Origin: Natrinema hispanicum
GTDB taxonomy: Archaea > Halobacteriota > Halobacteria > Halobacteriales > Natrialbaceae
Length of the DNA: 64,000 nucleotides
Assembly (NCBI RefSeq): GCF_004217335.1
Contig: NZ_SHMP01000003.1
Location: 806,001-870,000, forward strand
Direction: 5' to 3'
Part shown: positions 8,354-16,869 of the stretch, one piece after another
Layout of the letters: each line of letters opens with the position of its first letter
Numbering within the stretch: the first letter of the stretch is position 1
Program-made: the position numbers and the translations under genes
The notes under the pieces: generated by a model
What the model was told of the DNA's origin: nothing
Database searches by the model: none
Seen by the model: only the letters and a program-made list of their open reading frames with translations

Positions 8354-8477
8354 TAATCGGACACCGATCGCAGGTGAGATGCGATCACGTTCACACAGCC
8401 TGATAGCCCTCCGTATAGCGGGTTTGCGAATATATTCGTCCATTGTTTTATCATGGACTGGTGATTGGATACGTCCG

Positions 8478-8843
8478 ATGAGCGAGACACTCTACGAACG
8501 ACTCGGTGGTGAAGACGCGATTGCAGCCGTCGTCGACGAATTCTACGACCGCGTCGTTGCGGATGAACAGGTCGCATACTATTTCGAAGACGTCGATATG
8601 CAGCAACAGCGTGCCCACCAGACGCAGTTCATCAGTTCGGTCGCTGGCGGACCGATCGAGTACTCGGGCGACGATATGAAAACGGCCCACGACCATCTGG
8701 GTATCACTCCCTCGGAGTTCGAGGCGATCGCGACCCATCTCGGGGATGCACTCGCCGTGTTCGATGTCGACGAGGACGATCGGCAGGCCGTTCTCGAGGC
8801 AGTCGCGGGCTATCAGGACGATATCGTGACGGCAGCCGACTGA
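8478..8843 (+). CDS. Group I truncated haemoglobin
   Basis: 121 residues. Truncated haemoglobins bind haem b and handle O2, NO or reactive nitrogen species in the cytosol. Hallmarks seen: LYERLGGEDAIAAVVDEFY at the N-terminus, Tyr23 at the expected B10 position, a Gln-rich E-helix region (HQTQFISSVAGG), and the proximal-His pattern MKTAHDHLGIT (His71). The length matches group I/N. It lies between hemC and hemL on the opposite strand, directly beside genes for haem precursors, consistent with a haem-related context. Confidence 0.9.
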   Translation: MSETLYERLGGEDAIAAVVDEFYDRVVADEQVAYYFEDVDMQQQRAHQTQFISSVAGGPIEYSGDDMKTAHDHLGITPSEFEAIATHLGDALAVFDVDEDDRQAVLEAVAGYQDDIVTAAD

Positions 8844-8852
8844 TCGGAGCGA

Positions 8853-10199
8853 TTATAGCGCTTCCTTGTAGGCCTCGAGCGTCCGCTCGACGTCTTCCTC
8901 GGTGTGGCCGTAGCTGACGAACTGACACTCGAACTGGTTCTGTGAGAGGAAGACGTTCTGGTCTTTCATCTGACCCCAGAAGATGCGCCGCCAGCGCTCG
9001 GTCTCGGCGTTTTTCACGTCGCCGGCGTTTTTCGGACAGTAGTCATACCGTGGACAGGTCGGGTTCTGCTGGCAGCCCGTTTTGCATTGTTCCTCGAGCG
9101 CCTCTGGTCCCGGCCCGTCACGGGTAAAGATCACTTTGAACATGCTGTCGGTCCCGGTGACAGTGTAGCTGGGTGCCTGATCGGCGACAATGTCGGTCAG
9201 GCCGCTGCGCAGTCGCTCGCCGAGCCCGTTGACGTGGCCGTAGACGTCGTTTTCCGCGGCAAAACGCAGCGTCTCGAGGCCGGCGGCCATCGTGACGGGG
9301 TGGCCCGAGAAGGTGCCGGCCTGGAAGACGTCGCCGGTCGGTGCGAAGCCCTCGATGATCTCGGCGCGGCCGCCGATCGCGCCGACGGGGAAGCCCCCGC
9401 CGATGATCTTGCCGAACGTCGTGAGGTCGGGCGTAATGTCGAATTCGCTTTGGGCACAGCCGAGACCACCGACGCGAAAGCCCGTGATCACTTCGTCGAA
9501 AATCAGCAGCGAGCCGTGCTCGGCGGTGATCTCGCGAAGGAACTCGTGGTAGCCGTCTTCGGGGTAGACGATACCGTAGTTGCCCAGAATGGGCTCGGTC
9601 ATCACGGCTGCGATGTCGTCGCCGTGTTCTTCGAAGACCTCGCGGACGGCGTCCTCGTCGTTGAACGGCACCGGGAGCGTGTGGTCGGCAAATGACTGTG
9701 GGACGCCAGCGGAGGAGGGTTTGGGGTTGTCGGCGTCGCCTTCGACCAGCGTCGACTCCTGTGCGCCGTGGTAGCCGCCCTGCATGACGACGATCTTGTT
9801 CCGACCGGTGTAACCCCGCGCGAGACGCACGGCGGAGGTCGTCGCTTCGGTTCCCGAGTTGACGAAACGGAGCTTCTCGACGCTCGGGACATGGCGGACG
9901 ACGAACTCCGCGAGGTCGACTTCGATCTCCGTCGGCGTGCCGTACATCGGCCCTTCGCTTGCTTTCTGCTGGATGCCCGCCTGAACGGGCTCGGGCAGAT
10001 CGTGGCCCAACAGCAGCGGGCCGAGCCCCATTACCCAGTCGATGTAGCGGTTGCCGTCGGCGTCGATAACGTGACCGCCGTCGCCTTTCTGGACGAAGAA
10101 CGGATACGGTTCGATCGCCGCGCGAACGGCGGAGTTGACGCCGCCGGGCAGCACCGACAGTGCCCGGTCGTACAGCGCTCGAGAGTTGTCGTCGGTCAT
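8853..10199 (-). CDS. hemL: Glutamate-1-semialdehyde 2,1-aminomutase
   Basis: 448 residues. This PLP enzyme makes 5-aminolevulinate in the C5 pathway. Motifs: [42 protein letters not shown], and the PLP lysine in [14 protein letters not shown] (Lys264). Unusually, residues 372-388 hold a four-cysteine cluster (C-x3-C-x5-C-x5-C) not part of the general GSAM catalytic core; it may bind a metal. The ATG at 10199 matches the normal N-terminus. hemC, cobA, hemD and hemB are nearby; hemA is not in the window. Confidence 0.93.
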   Translation of the reverse strand: MTDDNSRALYDRALSVLPGGVNSAVRAAIEPYPFFVQKGDGGHVIDADGNRYIDWVMGLGPLLLGHDLPEPVQAGIQQKASEGPMYGTPTEIEVDLAEFVVRHVPSVEKLRFVNSGTEATTSAVRLARGYTGRNKIVVMQGGYHGAQESTLVEGDADNPKPSSAGVPQSFADHTLPVPFNDEDAVREVFEEHGDDIAAVMTEPILGNYGIVYPEDGYHEFLREITAEHGSLLIFDEVITGFRVGGLGCAQSEFDITPDLTTFGKIIGGGFPVGAIGGRAEIIEGFAPTGDVFQAGTFSGHPVTMAAGLETLRFAAENDVYGHVNGLGERLRSGLTDIVADQAPSYTVTGTDSMFKVIFTRDGPGPEALEEQCKTGCQQNPTCPRYDYCPKNAGDVKNAETERWRRIFWGQMKDQNVFLSQNQFECQFVSYGHTEEDVERTLEAYKEAL

Positions 10200-10388
10200 G
10201 CGCGCCCCTTCGGATTCGGACGGGAAAGGAGTACCGAGGTCGGGTCGGGTCGCCGGCTCCCGTGTCCGCCTCCTGTCGGGCTGGCCGGAGACCGAATCGG
10301 CCCTTGGAGAACTGATCGGTTCTGGAACTGTAACAGAAATCAATGATACACGCCAAGATTGAAATAGTCCGATCGGACATATTCGATC

Positions 10389-10793
10389 GTGAAACGAAGG
10401 AGTAAGTTACTTTTCGCCGGCGTCGGCGTCGTGTTACTCTTCGGTGTCCTCGGAACGACAGTGATGAACGCCTCCGCGGCGTTCGTCACGCCGACCTCGC
10501 TCGAGAACGGCAACTACGACGGCGAGTGGGTCAATCTCGAGGGCAAAGTCGCCAACCTCGAACAGGACGGCACCGACATCCGGTTCGATGTCACGGACAA
10601 CAACACGTCCGTCGACGTCGTCTATGACGGGGCGATGCCCGAGACGATGGCCGAGGGCCGGATCGTCGTCGCGAAAGGCACCGTCGACGACGGGTCGCTC
10701 GACGCATCCGAACTCTCCGTCCGGGCCCACGAAGGCAGCGGCGGCGGGAACAGTACCAACAGTACCGCAATGCCACCGACCGAACGGGAATAA
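10389..10793 (+). CDS. ccmE: CcmE-like cytochrome c maturation haem chaperone with altered haem site
   Basis: 134 residues from a GTG start. An N-terminal transmembrane anchor ([19 protein letters not shown]) is followed by a beta-rich OB-fold domain with the CcmE-like block [20 protein letters not shown]. CcmE carries haem from CcmC/CcmAB to CcmF. In classical CcmE the haem is bound covalently through His in HxxxY (Cys in CxxxY variants). Here the corresponding segment reads [12 protein letters not shown], with the His displaced by one and no following Tyr, then a Gly/Asn/Ser tail. Position directly before ccmA-ccmB supports the assignment. Confidence 0.75.
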   Translation: MKRRSKLLFAGVGVVLLFGVLGTTVMNASAAFVTPTSLENGNYDGEWVNLEGKVANLEQDGTDIRFDVTDNNTSVDVVYDGAMPETMAEGRIVVAKGTVDDGSLDASELSVRAHEGSGGGNSTNSTAMPPTERE

Positions 10794-10797
10794 CGAC

Positions 10798-11502
10798 ATG
10801 GGGACGATCAGCGTCGATGGCGTGACGAGACGGCTCGGCTCGACGACCGCACTTCGTGACGTTTCTTTTACCGTCGACTCCGGTGAGCACGTCGGGTTGT
10901 TCGGCCCTAACGGCGCGGGGAAAACCTCCCTGATGCAACTGCTGTCGACGCTTGCCTCACCCGACGATGGTCGTATCCGGATCGACGGCGATGAGGTGAC
11001 ACCGGACGCGACTGCAGTGCGCGCGAAACTCGGCGTCGTCAGCCATCGGCCGATGGTCTACGGGACGCTTACCGCCCGCGAAAACCTGCGATTGCACGCC
11101 CGATTGCGAAATATCGAGTCGGAGCGCGTCGAACGGGTCCTCGAGGACGTGAACCTCCGAACACACGCCTCGACCCGCGTCGCGGATTTCTCGCATGGCA
11201 TGACCAAGCGCCTCTCGATCGCACGGGCAGTACTGCACGATCCGACGGTCCTGTTGCTCGACGAGCCGTACGCCGGCCTCGACCAGCGGTCGGCGATGGA
11301 CCTCCAGCGAATCTTGACGCGGTTCGACGATCGAACCGTCGTCATCGCGACCCACGACCTCGAGCGGGCCGTCGACGACTGTGACCGCGCGCTCGTACTC
11401 GTCGACGGCACGCTGGAACGAACCGTCTCGCTGACCGACCTCGACCGCCACTCGTTCGAAATCGAATATCTCGAGGCGGTCGGCCGCTCTGATCTGCAAT
11501 GA
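10798..11502 (+). CDS. ccmA: Haem-exporter-type ABC ATPase CcmA
   Basis: 234 residues. ABC ATPase with Walker A (GPNGAGKTS), an ABC signature-like SHGMTKRLSIARA, Walker B (VLLLDEPYAGLD) and the switch His (IATHDLE). CcmA powers release of holo-CcmE from the CcmBCD complex at the membrane. The start at 10798 lies 4 nt after the ccmE stop and its end overlaps ccmB (ATGA). ccmE-ccmA-ccmB is therefore one transcription unit. The gene identity comes from this context, since ABC ATPases are otherwise generic. Confidence 0.88.
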   Translation: MGTISVDGVTRRLGSTTALRDVSFTVDSGEHVGLFGPNGAGKTSLMQLLSTLASPDDGRIRIDGDEVTPDATAVRAKLGVVSHRPMVYGTLTARENLRLHARLRNIESERVERVLEDVNLRTHASTRVADFSHGMTKRLSIARAVLHDPTVLLLDEPYAGLDQRSAMDLQRILTRFDDRTVVIATHDLERAVDDCDRALVLVDGTLERTVSLTDLDRHSFEIEYLEAVGRSDLQ

Positions 11503-12188
11503 CCGACAGTACTGCCGTTAGCTACTGGCGGACCGTCCTCGAGGTCGCGCGCAAGGACCTTCGTATCGAGTTGCGCTCCAAGCAGGTGCTCAACACCGCT
11601 GCTGTCTTCGCGCTCTTGGTCGTCATCATCTTCGCGTTCAGTTTCGCCCGCACGTTCGCGAACATCGACGTCGTCGCAAGCGGTGCGCTCTGGGTTGCGT
11701 TCGTCTTCGCCGGGACGTTCAGCGTAAGCCAGAGCGTCGCCGTCGAAGAGGCCGACGCCGGCCTCGACAGCCTGTTGCTCGTTCCCGTCGACCGCTCGGC
11801 GATCTACGTCGGCAAGGTCGTGAGCAACACCGCGTTCACGGCGGCCGTCGCCGTCATCACGCTCGGGTGTATCGTCGTCTTCCTCGATTTCACCGTCCTG
11901 CCGGGCACGACCCCGCTGTTGTTGCTCGTCATCGCCCTCGCGGCGTTTGGCTTTGCCGCGACTGGCGTGCTCATCGCGACGATTACGGCTCGAGCGCGAC
12001 TCAGCGACCTCCTATTGCCGCTGTTGCTCGTGCCGCTCGTGATTCCGGTGTTGCTCGCTGGCGTCGAACTCACGCGGGCGATTTCGGAGGGACTGCCGCT
12101 GTGGCGCTGGTTCCGGCTCCTGCTGGCCTACGACGGCGTGTTGTTCCTGATCGGAATCGCGCTGTTCGAGTACGTCGTCGAACGGTAG
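11499..12188 (+). CDS. ccmB: Haem-exporter membrane subunit CcmB
   Basis: 229 residues with about six membrane helices (for example VFALLVVIIFAFSFA, LWVAFVFAGTFSVSQSVAV, and the C-terminal LAYDGVLFLIGIALFEYVV). The N-terminal WRTVLEVARKDLRIELRSKQ is typical of CcmB. It pairs with CcmA, CcmC and CcmD to release haem-loaded CcmE. The start codon overlaps the ccmA stop by 4 nt. Confidence 0.9.
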   Translation: MTDSTAVSYWRTVLEVARKDLRIELRSKQVLNTAAVFALLVVIIFAFSFARTFANIDVVASGALWVAFVFAGTFSVSQSVAVEEADAGLDSLLLVPVDRSAIYVGKVVSNTAFTAAVAVITLGCIVVFLDFTVLPGTTPLLLLVIALAAFGFAATGVLIATITARARLSDLLLPLLLVPLVIPVLLAGVELTRAISEGLPLWRWFRLLLAYDGVLFLIGIALFEYVVER

Positions 12189-12262
12189 GGGAACTTCGAT
12201 CTGTTCTCGCTATCGGATTTCGTATCAGCCCACCGAAACACTGTCTATAAGCCGCGCAGAAA

Positions 12263-12475
12263 CTATTGCGGTTCAATTATATTCGACACGAGACGATATC
12301 CGCCATATACGACGACATAGACAGGGACTCCGATCAAGAACGGGAGAATAGGTATTAACAGCAGTCCAAAGGGACTGGTACCATCTTGAATTCCATCTAG
12401 AATCAATAGGAGTTCGTATGCTATAAACGATAACAGAAACAGAATTGCGGTAAGAATCCACTCTATCCGCTTCAT
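12263..12475 (-). CDS. Small two-helix membrane protein
   Basis: 70 residues, starting MKRIEWILTAILFLLSFIAY, with two clear hydrophobic helices separated by a short polar loop (DGIQDGTSPFG). I do not recognise a family. The gene and its flanks (about 12200-12560) are visibly AT-richer than the neighbouring ccm genes and use codons such as ATA and TTA freely, suggesting later acquisition. It sits between ccmB and the gene at 12627. It is kept because the hydrophobic pattern and the basic/aromatic ends are typical of real small membrane proteins. Confidence 0.55.
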   Translation of the reverse strand: MKRIEWILTAILFLLSFIAYELLLILDGIQDGTSPFGLLLIPILPFLIGVPVYVVVYGGYRLVSNIIEPQ

Positions 12476-12626
12476 ATATTATCCTATGAGTTTAAAATAC
12501 TAATACACTTTTGCCTGTGCGTATTCGACCCGAACATCGACATACTGACATTATTTCAGCGGAACGGCGTCAACCGAAATCAATCGCTGTGAATCGGTCG
12601 CTGGTCCCCGTCGGTAGCAAACCGGC

Positions 12627-13796
12627 CTACAGGTACCGATACGCGGCCAGTCCGATCGCGATGACGGCGACGAAGCCGGCGCTCACCAGGCCGAGCGGGA
12701 ACTCGCTGGCCCCTGGACTGCCGTTGGTCTGGTCGCTGGCAACCGATTGATTGGATTCGGTGATGCTCACCGAAATTTGGTCGTCCGCCTCGAGCGGCCC
12801 CGTACTCGTCACCATCGGTATCGGGGCGTCGGCTTCGACGAGGTTGTCCGAGACCTCGACCTGAGTCAGGTCGTAGTCGGTGAACTGGATCGCGAGCTGC
12901 TCGACGTCGTAGCCGACCGGTTTCTCGAACGCTCGATCCTCGAGACGATAGTACACGTTGACGGTGGTCGTCTCCTGTGGACCGATCATCGTCTCGACGG
13001 TCGCCGTGCCGTTCGTCTGGCTGACCGACGTGCGTTCGTTGCCGACCATTCCCGTGACGACTTCCGCGTCCGATGGCACTGCAACGGAGACGTCACCGGC
13101 GAACGGCCGATCGGCACCGTTTTTCACGGAGACCGTCTCGACGACGAACAGTCCGGTGCCGTTTTGCGTCGGCCCAATGTTCAGGAGGTGGTTCACCGGT
13201 TGGCCGCCACTGAGCGTCAGTGCATCTCGATCAGTCGTGGGCGTCGGCAACTCGAAGGTCGTGTTCGCTGCATCGTCGCCGGTCGAGACTGCCCGCTCGT
13301 AGGTGGCCCCGTTCGCCTCGATCTCGAGGGTGTAGACGCGATCCGGCTGGACCGGCCCGATCGTAAACGAGCCGTCAGTCGCGTTCGTCTGTGTCACGGT
13401 GGGTCCGTACTGGCTCGTGACGGTGACGGTGGCGTTCGAAATCGGCGTGCCGTTCTCGTCGACGAGCTCGCCGTCGATCGTGTCGTTCAGGACAAAGTCG
13501 GATTGTTCACCGTCGTCGACGAGGGCGTAGTGTGTCATACCCTCGTGCTCGAGTTCGATGAAGTAGGTGATGGCACCCTCGACGGACTCGTAGCTGAACG
13601 AGCCGTTCTCGACCGTCGTTTCGGTTTCGTTGCCGACGAGTTCGTTGCTTGGGTCAAGCGGCGCGATCGTGACCGTCTCACCGTCCGCGGAGCCGCCGTC
13701 GACGGTGACGGTTCCGGAAACCGACGCGGCAGTGGCGGTCGCGGGGACGGTTAACAGCGATACGAGGACGACGAAGCCGAGGACTGTCTTTCTCAT
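12627..13796 (-). CDS. Exported membrane-anchored beta-sandwich protein (carboxypeptidase-regulatory-like repeats)
   Basis: 389 residues. Signal peptide MRKTVLGFVVLVSLLTVPATATA, two beta-sandwich repeats at about 25-110 and 105-190 (VSGTVTVDGG... and IDGELVDENGTPISNATVTV), further beta-rich modules, and a C-terminal membrane anchor (FPLGLVSAGFVAVIAIGLAAYRYL). It carries many N-x-S/T sequons, fitting a glycosylated surface protein. It begins 3 nt downstream of the ccmF stop on the same strand, so it is probably co-expressed with ccmF and the CcmG-like gene. A role in handling apocytochromes or haem outside the membrane is inference from position only. Confidence 0.75.
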   Translation of the reverse strand: MRKTVLGFVVLVSLLTVPATATAASVSGTVTVDGGSADGETVTIAPLDPSNELVGNETETTVENGSFSYESVEGAITYFIELEHEGMTHYALVDDGEQSDFVLNDTIDGELVDENGTPISNATVTVTSQYGPTVTQTNATDGSFTIGPVQPDRVYTLEIEANGATYERAVSTGDDAANTTFELPTPTTDRDALTLSGGQPVNHLLNIGPTQNGTGLFVVETVSVKNGADRPFAGDVSVAVPSDAEVVTGMVGNERTSVSQTNGTATVETMIGPQETTTVNVYYRLEDRAFEKPVGYDVEQLAIQFTDYDLTQVEVSDNLVEADAPIPMVTSTGPLEADDQISVSITESNQSVASDQTNGSPGASEFPLGLVSAGFVAVIAIGLAAYRYL

Positions 13797-13799
13797 AGG

Positions 13800-16223
13800 T
13801 TAGTCTGATGTGGTTTCGGTGACGTTCTGCTGGCGCGTGACGCGAGGCCAGAGCCGGGCGAGTCCGTGTGCGGGGTCGAACACGATCACGAAGAGCATGC
13901 CCACCAGCAACGCGGCGACGCTGAACCGCATCACGGTCATCAGCGGGATCTGCTTGACTGTCAGCGATACGGTCCCGTCGTCGACCGCTGCGATGACGTA
14001 CGTATCGTGGGTCAGGCCGCGGTCGACGAGGACATCGCGGACTTCCATCCCGCCCTGCTGGAGGTAGCGTTCCTGCCCGGCGTTGCCGCGGGCGATCTGT
14101 TCGCCGTTTTGATACACGGTGAGTCCGACGGCAGTTCCCTCGACGCGCGTCTGGTCGAGTGCGGCCGGTGGGTTCGAGACCGGGCCGACGTTTGCCGCCT
14201 CGGTGACGACGACGCCGTCGGATTGGGGCAGCTCCGGCAGGAAATCCCACATGACGGTGCCGACACCGACGACCTGATCGCCTTCCGAAATACCAAGGTC
14301 GGTCTGACTCGCGTTCATCACGCCGATCCAGACGCCCGAATTATCGAGCTGGATGACGGTCGCGTTCGGCCCGGCGTTTATTTGCGTCGCCGTGCCGTAG
14401 ACCGGTTGTCTCGTCTCGTGTATCTCCTGGCCGCGGGAGGCGATCTGCTCGCTCGAGAGTGCCATGTTTTCGACGTTCGGCTCTTCGGGTCGCTGATACG
14501 AGCGGTAGTCGGATACTTGAACTGCATAGTTGGATTCGGGAACCTCGTGGACGGCCGATCCCTCGATCGTCGCTTCGCGGTCTGCGTCGGCGACGACCAG
14601 CGACGACTGGGCGGTAAAGAGATAGGAGAACGTCACCGTCACCACGAGCAGCGCGAAGGCGATGTGGATCATCGTAATCCCCACCTGCTTGAGCTGGAAG
14701 TTCCGGTTCGGGTTGCCAGGAACGAACTCGAGCGTTCGCTTGATGACCGTCAGGCAGACGTATGCCGCAGGTGGGAGGATCGAGAGCGCGCTCGCGTTCC
14801 CGACGAGTCGATACAACAGTGCGTCGCTGCTATCGACGTTCGATAGCGTCCACGTCTCGCTGGGTGCGACCAGTGCCGCGAGGACGGTCAGCAGCGAGAA
14901 GATCCCAAGCGAGAGCAGCGCGCGCCGACGGCCCTCGACGTCGTAGTCCATGTAGAACCCGAGGATGAGCAACACGCCGAGGACGATCGGATAGCTCCAG
15001 AGGTTGTAGTACTGGCCGCCGACCGCGACTTCGACGCCGGTCGCGTAGGTGTTGAGCACGGGAAACGTCAGCCCCCAGACGGAGATGAAGCCGAGCAGGC
15101 CGATGCTCAGGACCGCGAGGTGTTTCAGGTTCACGTGCGTGATCCAGCGCTGTGAGGTACTCGACGTCTCCGACGGTGACTCCGGCTCACGGAGCAGCCA
15201 GTACCCAAGCGGCAGTCCGATCCCGAGGATCGACGTAATCGTCAGCAACACCAGCAGTGCAGCGCCGATGCCGCCGTCGGCGAAGGAGTGGACGCTCCGG
15301 AACACGCCGCTGCGGACGATCGCCGTGGCGTAGACGATGAGTGCGAGCGTCGCCCCGGTCATTGCGGGGGCAAGCGTCGCGTAGGTCGACCGGGAGCGAT
15401 AGTTCATCACCGCGTGCAGCGTCGCCGTGAGGAACAGCCACGGGATCAACACGGCGACCTCGACGGGGTCCCACGCCCAGATACCGCCCCAGCCCAGCAC
15501 CCGATACGACCACAGCGAGCCAAGCACGATCGCTGCAGTCAAAAACAGCCACGCGATGCGTAACCAGCGCGTGACGCTGCCGATCCACTCGTCAAAGAGG
15601 CCACCCTCACCGCGAATCGTCGAGATGAAGTGCGCGACGGCGATGGCAAACGGCATCGTCAACAGCGCGTACGCGACGAACATGATCGGCGGGTGGATCG
15701 CCATATAGGGATCGATGAGCAGCGGGTTGAGTCCCGTCCCGTCGATCGGGACGAATCCCGGGTCCATCTCCGGGAACTCCGCCGAAATCGGTTTGAAGGG
15801 GCTGTCCACGACCAGCATCGCCGCGAAGTAGGTCACGACCCCCATCGTGATCCCCTGGACGAGTCTCGTCTCGCGGCGCTCGAGGCCACGAACGACGACC
15901 GCCCAGAACGCGACGATGGCCGTCAGCGCCGCCCAGAGGAGGACCGAGCCCTGATTCCCCGCGTACACGCCGGTGATCCGGTAGAAGATCGAAATGTAGT
16001 TGGCCGTGTTGTTCCACACGTAGGCGTTCGCGTAATCGGTGGTGACGAACTGATAGGTCAGATAGGCAAGCGCCAGACTGAGCAGTCCGGCAGTCACGCC
16101 GATCAGCGGCGTGACGGCGTTGAGATACCGCTTCTCACGCCGGAGATAGTTCGTGATGAGAAGGACTGTCGCCGTCAGACCGGACAGCAATGCAGCGCCG
16201 ATCAAGAGCGTTCCGCCTATCAT
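13800..16223 (-). CDS. ccmF: Cytochrome c haem lyase CcmF
   Basis: 807 residues with roughly 14-15 membrane helices. It contains the tryptophan-rich haem-handling motif (WGGIWAWDPVEVA) and the conserved block NTANYISIFYRITGVYAGNQGS near the N-terminus. CcmF joins haem to the CxxCH cysteines of apocytochromes. A large soluble loop near the C-terminus (about 540-745) precedes the final helix, as in other CcmF proteins. The ATG at 16223 overlaps the TGA of the upstream thioredoxin-like gene; an ATG 12 nt earlier is also possible. Confidence 0.93.
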   Translation of the reverse strand: MIGGTLLIGAALLSGLTATVLLITNYLRREKRYLNAVTPLIGVTAGLLSLALAYLTYQFVTTDYANAYVWNNTANYISIFYRITGVYAGNQGSVLLWAALTAIVAFWAVVVRGLERRETRLVQGITMGVVTYFAAMLVVDSPFKPISAEFPEMDPGFVPIDGTGLNPLLIDPYMAIHPPIMFVAYALLTMPFAIAVAHFISTIRGEGGLFDEWIGSVTRWLRIAWLFLTAAIVLGSLWSYRVLGWGGIWAWDPVEVAVLIPWLFLTATLHAVMNYRSRSTYATLAPAMTGATLALIVYATAIVRSGVFRSVHSFADGGIGAALLVLLTITSILGIGLPLGYWLLREPESPSETSSTSQRWITHVNLKHLAVLSIGLLGFISVWGLTFPVLNTYATGVEVAVGGQYYNLWSYPIVLGVLLILGFYMDYDVEGRRRALLSLGIFSLLTVLAALVAPSETWTLSNVDSSDALLYRLVGNASALSILPPAAYVCLTVIKRTLEFVPGNPNRNFQLKQVGITMIHIAFALLVVTVTFSYLFTAQSSLVVADADREATIEGSAVHEVPESNYAVQVSDYRSYQRPEEPNVENMALSSEQIASRGQEIHETRQPVYGTATQINAGPNATVIQLDNSGVWIGVMNASQTDLGISEGDQVVGVGTVMWDFLPELPQSDGVVVTEAANVGPVSNPPAALDQTRVEGTAVGLTVYQNGEQIARGNAGQERYLQQGGMEVRDVLVDRGLTHDTYVIAAVDDGTVSLTVKQIPLMTVMRFSVAALLVGMLFVIVFDPAHGLARLWPRVTRQQNVTETTSD

Positions 16224-16699
16224 TGGGTCTCCCACTCCTCGAGTGCGTCATCGAGATAGCTCAGAAACGAGTCCGTCTCGGCGTAGCCGTTGATTTCGAT
16301 CAGTACCTCGCCATCCGGCGTGACGGCGACATGCTGTGGCGGATAGTTCGCCTCGTACCGCTGTTGGAGCTGCCCCGCCTGTTGACTGTTGTCCTCGAGA
16401 TTCACCGCGAGGAGGACGAAGTCATCGAGTTGCTCGAGGACGGCCGGATCGGAGTACGCGTTTGCGTTGTAGTCCTCGCAGTACGTACACCAGGTCGTCC
16501 AGAAGTAGATGAGAATCGGCTTGTCTTCTTCGGCTGCGACCTGCCGTGCCTCGTCGATATCTGTTCTCCACTCCGTCTCACCATGGTACGTATAGGAGTC
16601 GTCGCTCAGTACCGGTGCTGCGTTCATCGAGTAGTACCCGATACTGATCGCCGCTACAAAAACCATGATCGTAAACACTTTTCTCGGCGAAATTGACAT
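16220..16699 (-). CDS. ccmG: CcmG-like membrane-anchored thioredoxin
   Basis: 159 residues. An N-terminal signal anchor (VFTIMVFVAAISIGYYSM) is followed by a thioredoxin fold with the active site WTTWCTYCEDY (Cys71, Cys74), and later QHVAVTPDGEVL. In system I, CcmG-type proteins reduce disulfides in apocytochrome CxxCH motifs, fed by CcdA. The gene overlaps ccmF (ATGA) and a ccdA gene is at 18114, so the reductant pathway is complete in this locus. The symbol is functional analogy; the protein could also be called a generic thioredoxin-family protein. Confidence 0.82.
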   Translation of the reverse strand: MSISPRKVFTIMVFVAAISIGYYSMNAAPVLSDDSYTYHGETEWRTDIDEARQVAAEEDKPILIYFWTTWCTYCEDYNANAYSDPAVLEQLDDFVLLAVNLEDNSQQAGQLQQRYEANYPPQHVAVTPDGEVLIEINGYAETDSFLSYLDDALEEWETQ

Positions 16700-16785
16700 T
16701 ATTGTTATAGTTTGTAGTCTCAGTCGGCTCCCATTACGTCACGCCTTGAATCTAGCAATAGAATGACTTTCTCCCGACCATAAAT

Positions 16786-16793
16786 GTTTAATC
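16786..16793 (+). promoter_or_regulatory. TATA-like element for the cytochrome c transcript
   Basis: GTTTAATC is centred about 26 bp upstream of the ATG at 16816. It lies in an AT-rich divergent promoter region (16700-16815) shared with the CcmG-like gene. The spacing predicts a leaderless transcript starting at or near the small upstream reading frame. Confidence 0.45.
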
Positions 16794-16815
16794 ATTAGTT
16801 ACTGTACTTGGCAGT

Positions 16816-16869
16816 ATGCAGAGACGAAACCAAGTGAGGATCATACACGGAGGTGACATCGGGCGATGA
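16816..16869 (+). CDS. Possible 17-residue leader peptide coupled to the cytochrome c gene
   Basis: ATG-initiated frame encoding MQRRNQVRIIHGGDIGR, whose TGA overlaps the ATG of the cytochrome gene (ATGA at 16866-16869). A TATA-like box lies about 26 bp upstream of its ATG, so the peptide would be translated from a leaderless mRNA. The Shine-Dalgarno site of the cytochrome is embedded inside it. No homology is claimed. Translational coupling or attenuation is inference. Confidence 0.35.
   Translation: MQRRNQVRIIHGGDIGR
16849..16856 (+). promoter_or_regulatory. Strong Shine-Dalgarno site
   Basis: GGAGGTGA lies 9 nt before the ATG at 16866 and is complementary to the archaeal 16S rRNA 3' end (...TCACCTCC). 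Most genes in this window lack such a site. Its presence shows that the cytochrome gene is translated from an internal, leadered position and supports the chosen start. Confidence 0.7.

Noticed and set aside
12747..13754. Long plus-strand frame opposite the beta-sandwich gene
   Set aside because: Antisense shadow: Arg/Val/Asp-rich with no domain; the minus-strand product has a signal peptide, repeats and an anchor.
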